Of a stretch of 64,000 nucleotides of DNA, positions 61,881 to 64,000 are shown piece by piece. The translations under genes and the position numbers were made by a program. A model generated the notes under the pieces. The model saw nothing but the letters and a program-made list of their open reading frames with translations. It made no database searches and was not told the DNA's origin. The stretch is from Flaccisagitta enflata (taxonomy: Eukaryota; Chaetognatha; Sagittoidea; Aphragmophora), in NCBI GenBank assembly GCA_965153355.1, contig OZ231126.1:63426001-63490000 (forward strand), written 5' to 3'. Position 1 is the first letter of the stretch. Each line of letters begins with the position of its first letter.

Positions 61881-62302
61881 GATCAGGGCGTATTGAACGA
61901 GAGGCCCCCACTTTCAGGAATGATAACTGTAGCAGCCCCCCCTAGAGCCCTGTATGTTGAAGCTAGGGGTATGATTCAGGTATCATTCGAAAGCTTATGA
62001 AAATACAAATGGCGCCATCAGAGGGTTTTATGAATTTTGTTCCCTAGCTCAAGTTATAGCTCTTTAAAGTATCAAATTTAGCTAATTTTAAACAACCCCC
62101 AAAAAATCAATTTTTTCACCTTATAAGGGCTGTAATTTTAGTCAGGGCTCAAAACTAAAAAAACGCTCAGATGACGCATTTTGTATTATCTAAAGCTATC
62201 AAATGATACCTCAATCATACTTGTATCTTTAGTATACTAGGCTAAGGGGGGGGGGGCTGCTACAGTTTTCATGGGTGCCTCGCGTTTAATTACGCTCTGA
62301 TC
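61881..62302. mobile_element. Foldback/MITE-like element (right-arm copy)
   Basis: Mirror of 2,929-3,349, bounded by GATCAG...CTGATC, with the same GAGGCCCCC and ATGGCGCCATC motifs. Confidence 0.85.
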
Positions 62303-62410
62303 TGTATAGTGTTTGTGCGCATGAGTGCGCATATGTGTGTGTACGTTTGTCCGTGTGTTTTCTTTGTACTTCTATATTTATTTCGTCGACTATCCGTTCG
62401 CCCATTTTAC

Positions 62411-62435
62411 TTTCTCTCTCTCTCTTTCTCTTTCT

Positions 62436-62484
<49 letters not shown>
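62411..62484. repeat. (CT)n microsatellite
   Basis: About 75 bp including interruptions. The left-arm counterpart is about 205 bp of pure repeat. Confidence 0.97.
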
Positions 62485-62487
<3 letters not shown>

Positions 62488-62839
62488 ATCTCCTTTTTCC
62501 TTCCACCCGTTCAGGACTCCATTAAGCCTAACAACTCCTCATCAAGGCTGGCGATTAAATTTGAGGCGATGGGTTGCCTTGGATTGCCTAGTTTTAAACT
62601 AAGCGTTGCAACAGGTTGTTGTCAAGTGGTCCCATGAGGCAATCTTTCTTTTTTATTGGCTGCTGCACTTCTCTAGAACGAGCATAGTTTAGGCTCTGTC
62701 ATGGCGCTGACATGGCTCTGTCATGGCGATGACATGGCTCTGTCATGGCATAGCCTGTGGTGTCGCATGGTTCTGGCCCTTATCAAGGAGCGTAATTCAG
62801 AATCGTCATTCGGAACTTTGATTGGTCTATCTATTGGAT

Positions 62840-63000
62840 TGTTGTCTTGAATTATTTCATGATAATGTTAAGATAATCTTGGTTATTTTGACCACTGAGG
62901 ATAGTTGTGATGGGTCCGGATTAAACACAAGTGAGAGCTCCAAAGGCTCTCATCCTTAAGTAAAGTAGGGTTGAGTAGTAATGTTGTGCAACTTTCATGG
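62840..63000 (-). repeat. Block present only in the right arm, containing a dispersed repeat
   Basis: The left arm has about 65 bp of different sequence between the corresponding flanks (about 2,220-2,280). The right-arm block includes GATGGGTCCGGATTAAACAC and GAGCTCCAAAGGCTC, shared with 46,945-47,050. Confidence 0.75.
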
Positions 63001-63521
63001 GTGTAACTCATGTGAGGTTGTGGCCCTTACCAACGCCCGTGAACCTACATAAAGACCGTACTTGGCTCTAGCTCGATTTTCCGCTCGGGCTCCAAATTCC
63101 GAAGGAATTTAAAAAAAAAAGCTTCGGAAAAAACTAAACACGCAAATGATTGGCATCGCCTCATTTGAGACCCCCTAAGTTTTTTTTTGCCGAACAGTAA
63201 CCACACACACACAATCATGAGAGGCAACATCGATGGGGACGAAAAAAAGGAGGCGGGTGGTGGTAATTTGCATCGAGCAAACGACGGTTGATGAGAAACC
63301 TAAAAGGATCCTAATTGCTCTACTGCGCCATGCATCCCAAGGGATGAAAATAAGACTTGAGCGCGAGCGGTTGAGCGAGCGGCTGCTAATCACATTGGAA
63401 GAGTTCTTATCTTTACTAAGCCTCTTTTTTTTCCCGTCCTAACTCACCCACCACACCTACGACATTAATAGCCTATCCCGTTGGTACCGTTGATTCACTC
63501 CCTCGAGAACGCTGGAAAAGG

Positions 63522-63532
63522 TGAGAGAGAGT

Positions 63533-63613
<81 letters not shown>
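63522..63613. repeat. (GA)n microsatellite
   Basis: Mirror of 1,613-1,730 and slightly shorter. Confidence 0.97.
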
Positions 63614-63615
<2 letters not shown>

Positions 63616-64000
63616 GGAAATGTGCGCGCGTGCGCTTTTGCCGCGACCACGGCGGGCGGGTGTGTGATAATCTCGTTCGGTGAACTGTGATTAATTTTTT
63701 CGGCGCAAAACCCATTTCAAAATTTTCAATGAATCTCCTCGCGAAAAGAATTCGCCAGAGAAAAATTTCCAATGAGGAAATTTTCTTCCACCGACAAATA
63801 AAATAAAAAAAGAAGAAAAGAAAAAGAAGGAAGAGCAAAAGAAAAAAAAAGGGAAAAAAGATTTGGAAAATATGGCGAGAGAAAGGAGAAAAACGATCAT
63901 CCCGTGCATATCTTTCTCCCGTGCTGCTTTTCTTTTTGCCTTTCCTCTCTTTTATCATTTTGTTTTCTTTTCTTTTCTGTATCTCCTCTTTGCGTTCAGT

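Overview
The window is animal nuclear DNA: coding sequence occurs only as short exons with GT/AG splice sites, and most of the remainder is microsatellite, minisatellite and non-autonomous transposon sequence. Overwhelming (GA)n/(CT)n arrays and Helentron-like elements with (GACC/GACG)n tails suggest an invertebrate, probably marine. The species cannot be named from the sequence.

The one clear host gene is the 3' half of semaphorin-5 (Sema5) on the minus strand. Seven exons run from about 48,088 down to 30,596. They encode the later thrombospondin type-1 (TSP1) repeats, one transmembrane helix and a long low-complexity cytoplasmic tail. Intron phases match at every junction that can be read. 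The sema domain, PSI domain and first TSP1 repeats are not in the window. The introns carry foldback elements, a Tigger/pogo-type MITE and a 1.4-kb tandem-array element.

The largest feature is an inverted repeat with arms of about 9 kb: about 1,226 to 10,193 on the left and about 54,571 to the window end on the right. A spacer of about 44 kb lies between them. The arms share every MITE, foldback and unique stretch in mirrored order, but their (GA)n arrays differ greatly in length. The inner ends sit in a ~78-bp minisatellite that belongs to a Helentron-like element. On the left this joins directly to a broken LTR retroelement (minus strand) that has one LTR, a tRNA-Lys-type primer-binding site and the start of an integrase, with no reverse transcriptase visible.

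The spacer from 12 to 26 kb is a transposon graveyard with readable insertion histories. It holds a 3-kb foldback with 10-bp target duplications, a 614-bp hAT-type element with a perfect 8-bp duplication, and a hAT-type element nested inside another that itself interrupts a minisatellite. From 26 to 30.6 kb the sequence is mostly single-copy and lies downstream of Sema5. From 48 to 54 kb, upstream of the last visible Sema5 exon, no gene is recognised.

The most interesting candidate for an undescribed system is a dispersed family of Helentron-like elements, about twenty copies or remnants. Each has a head starting near ACAAGGCC, a head half-site that is repeated as the terminal hairpin, variable internal tandem cargo, a (GACC/GACG)n tract and a hairpin ending in CTAAAAA. 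A second architecture (35,098-36,531) uses unrelated sequence in the same plan.
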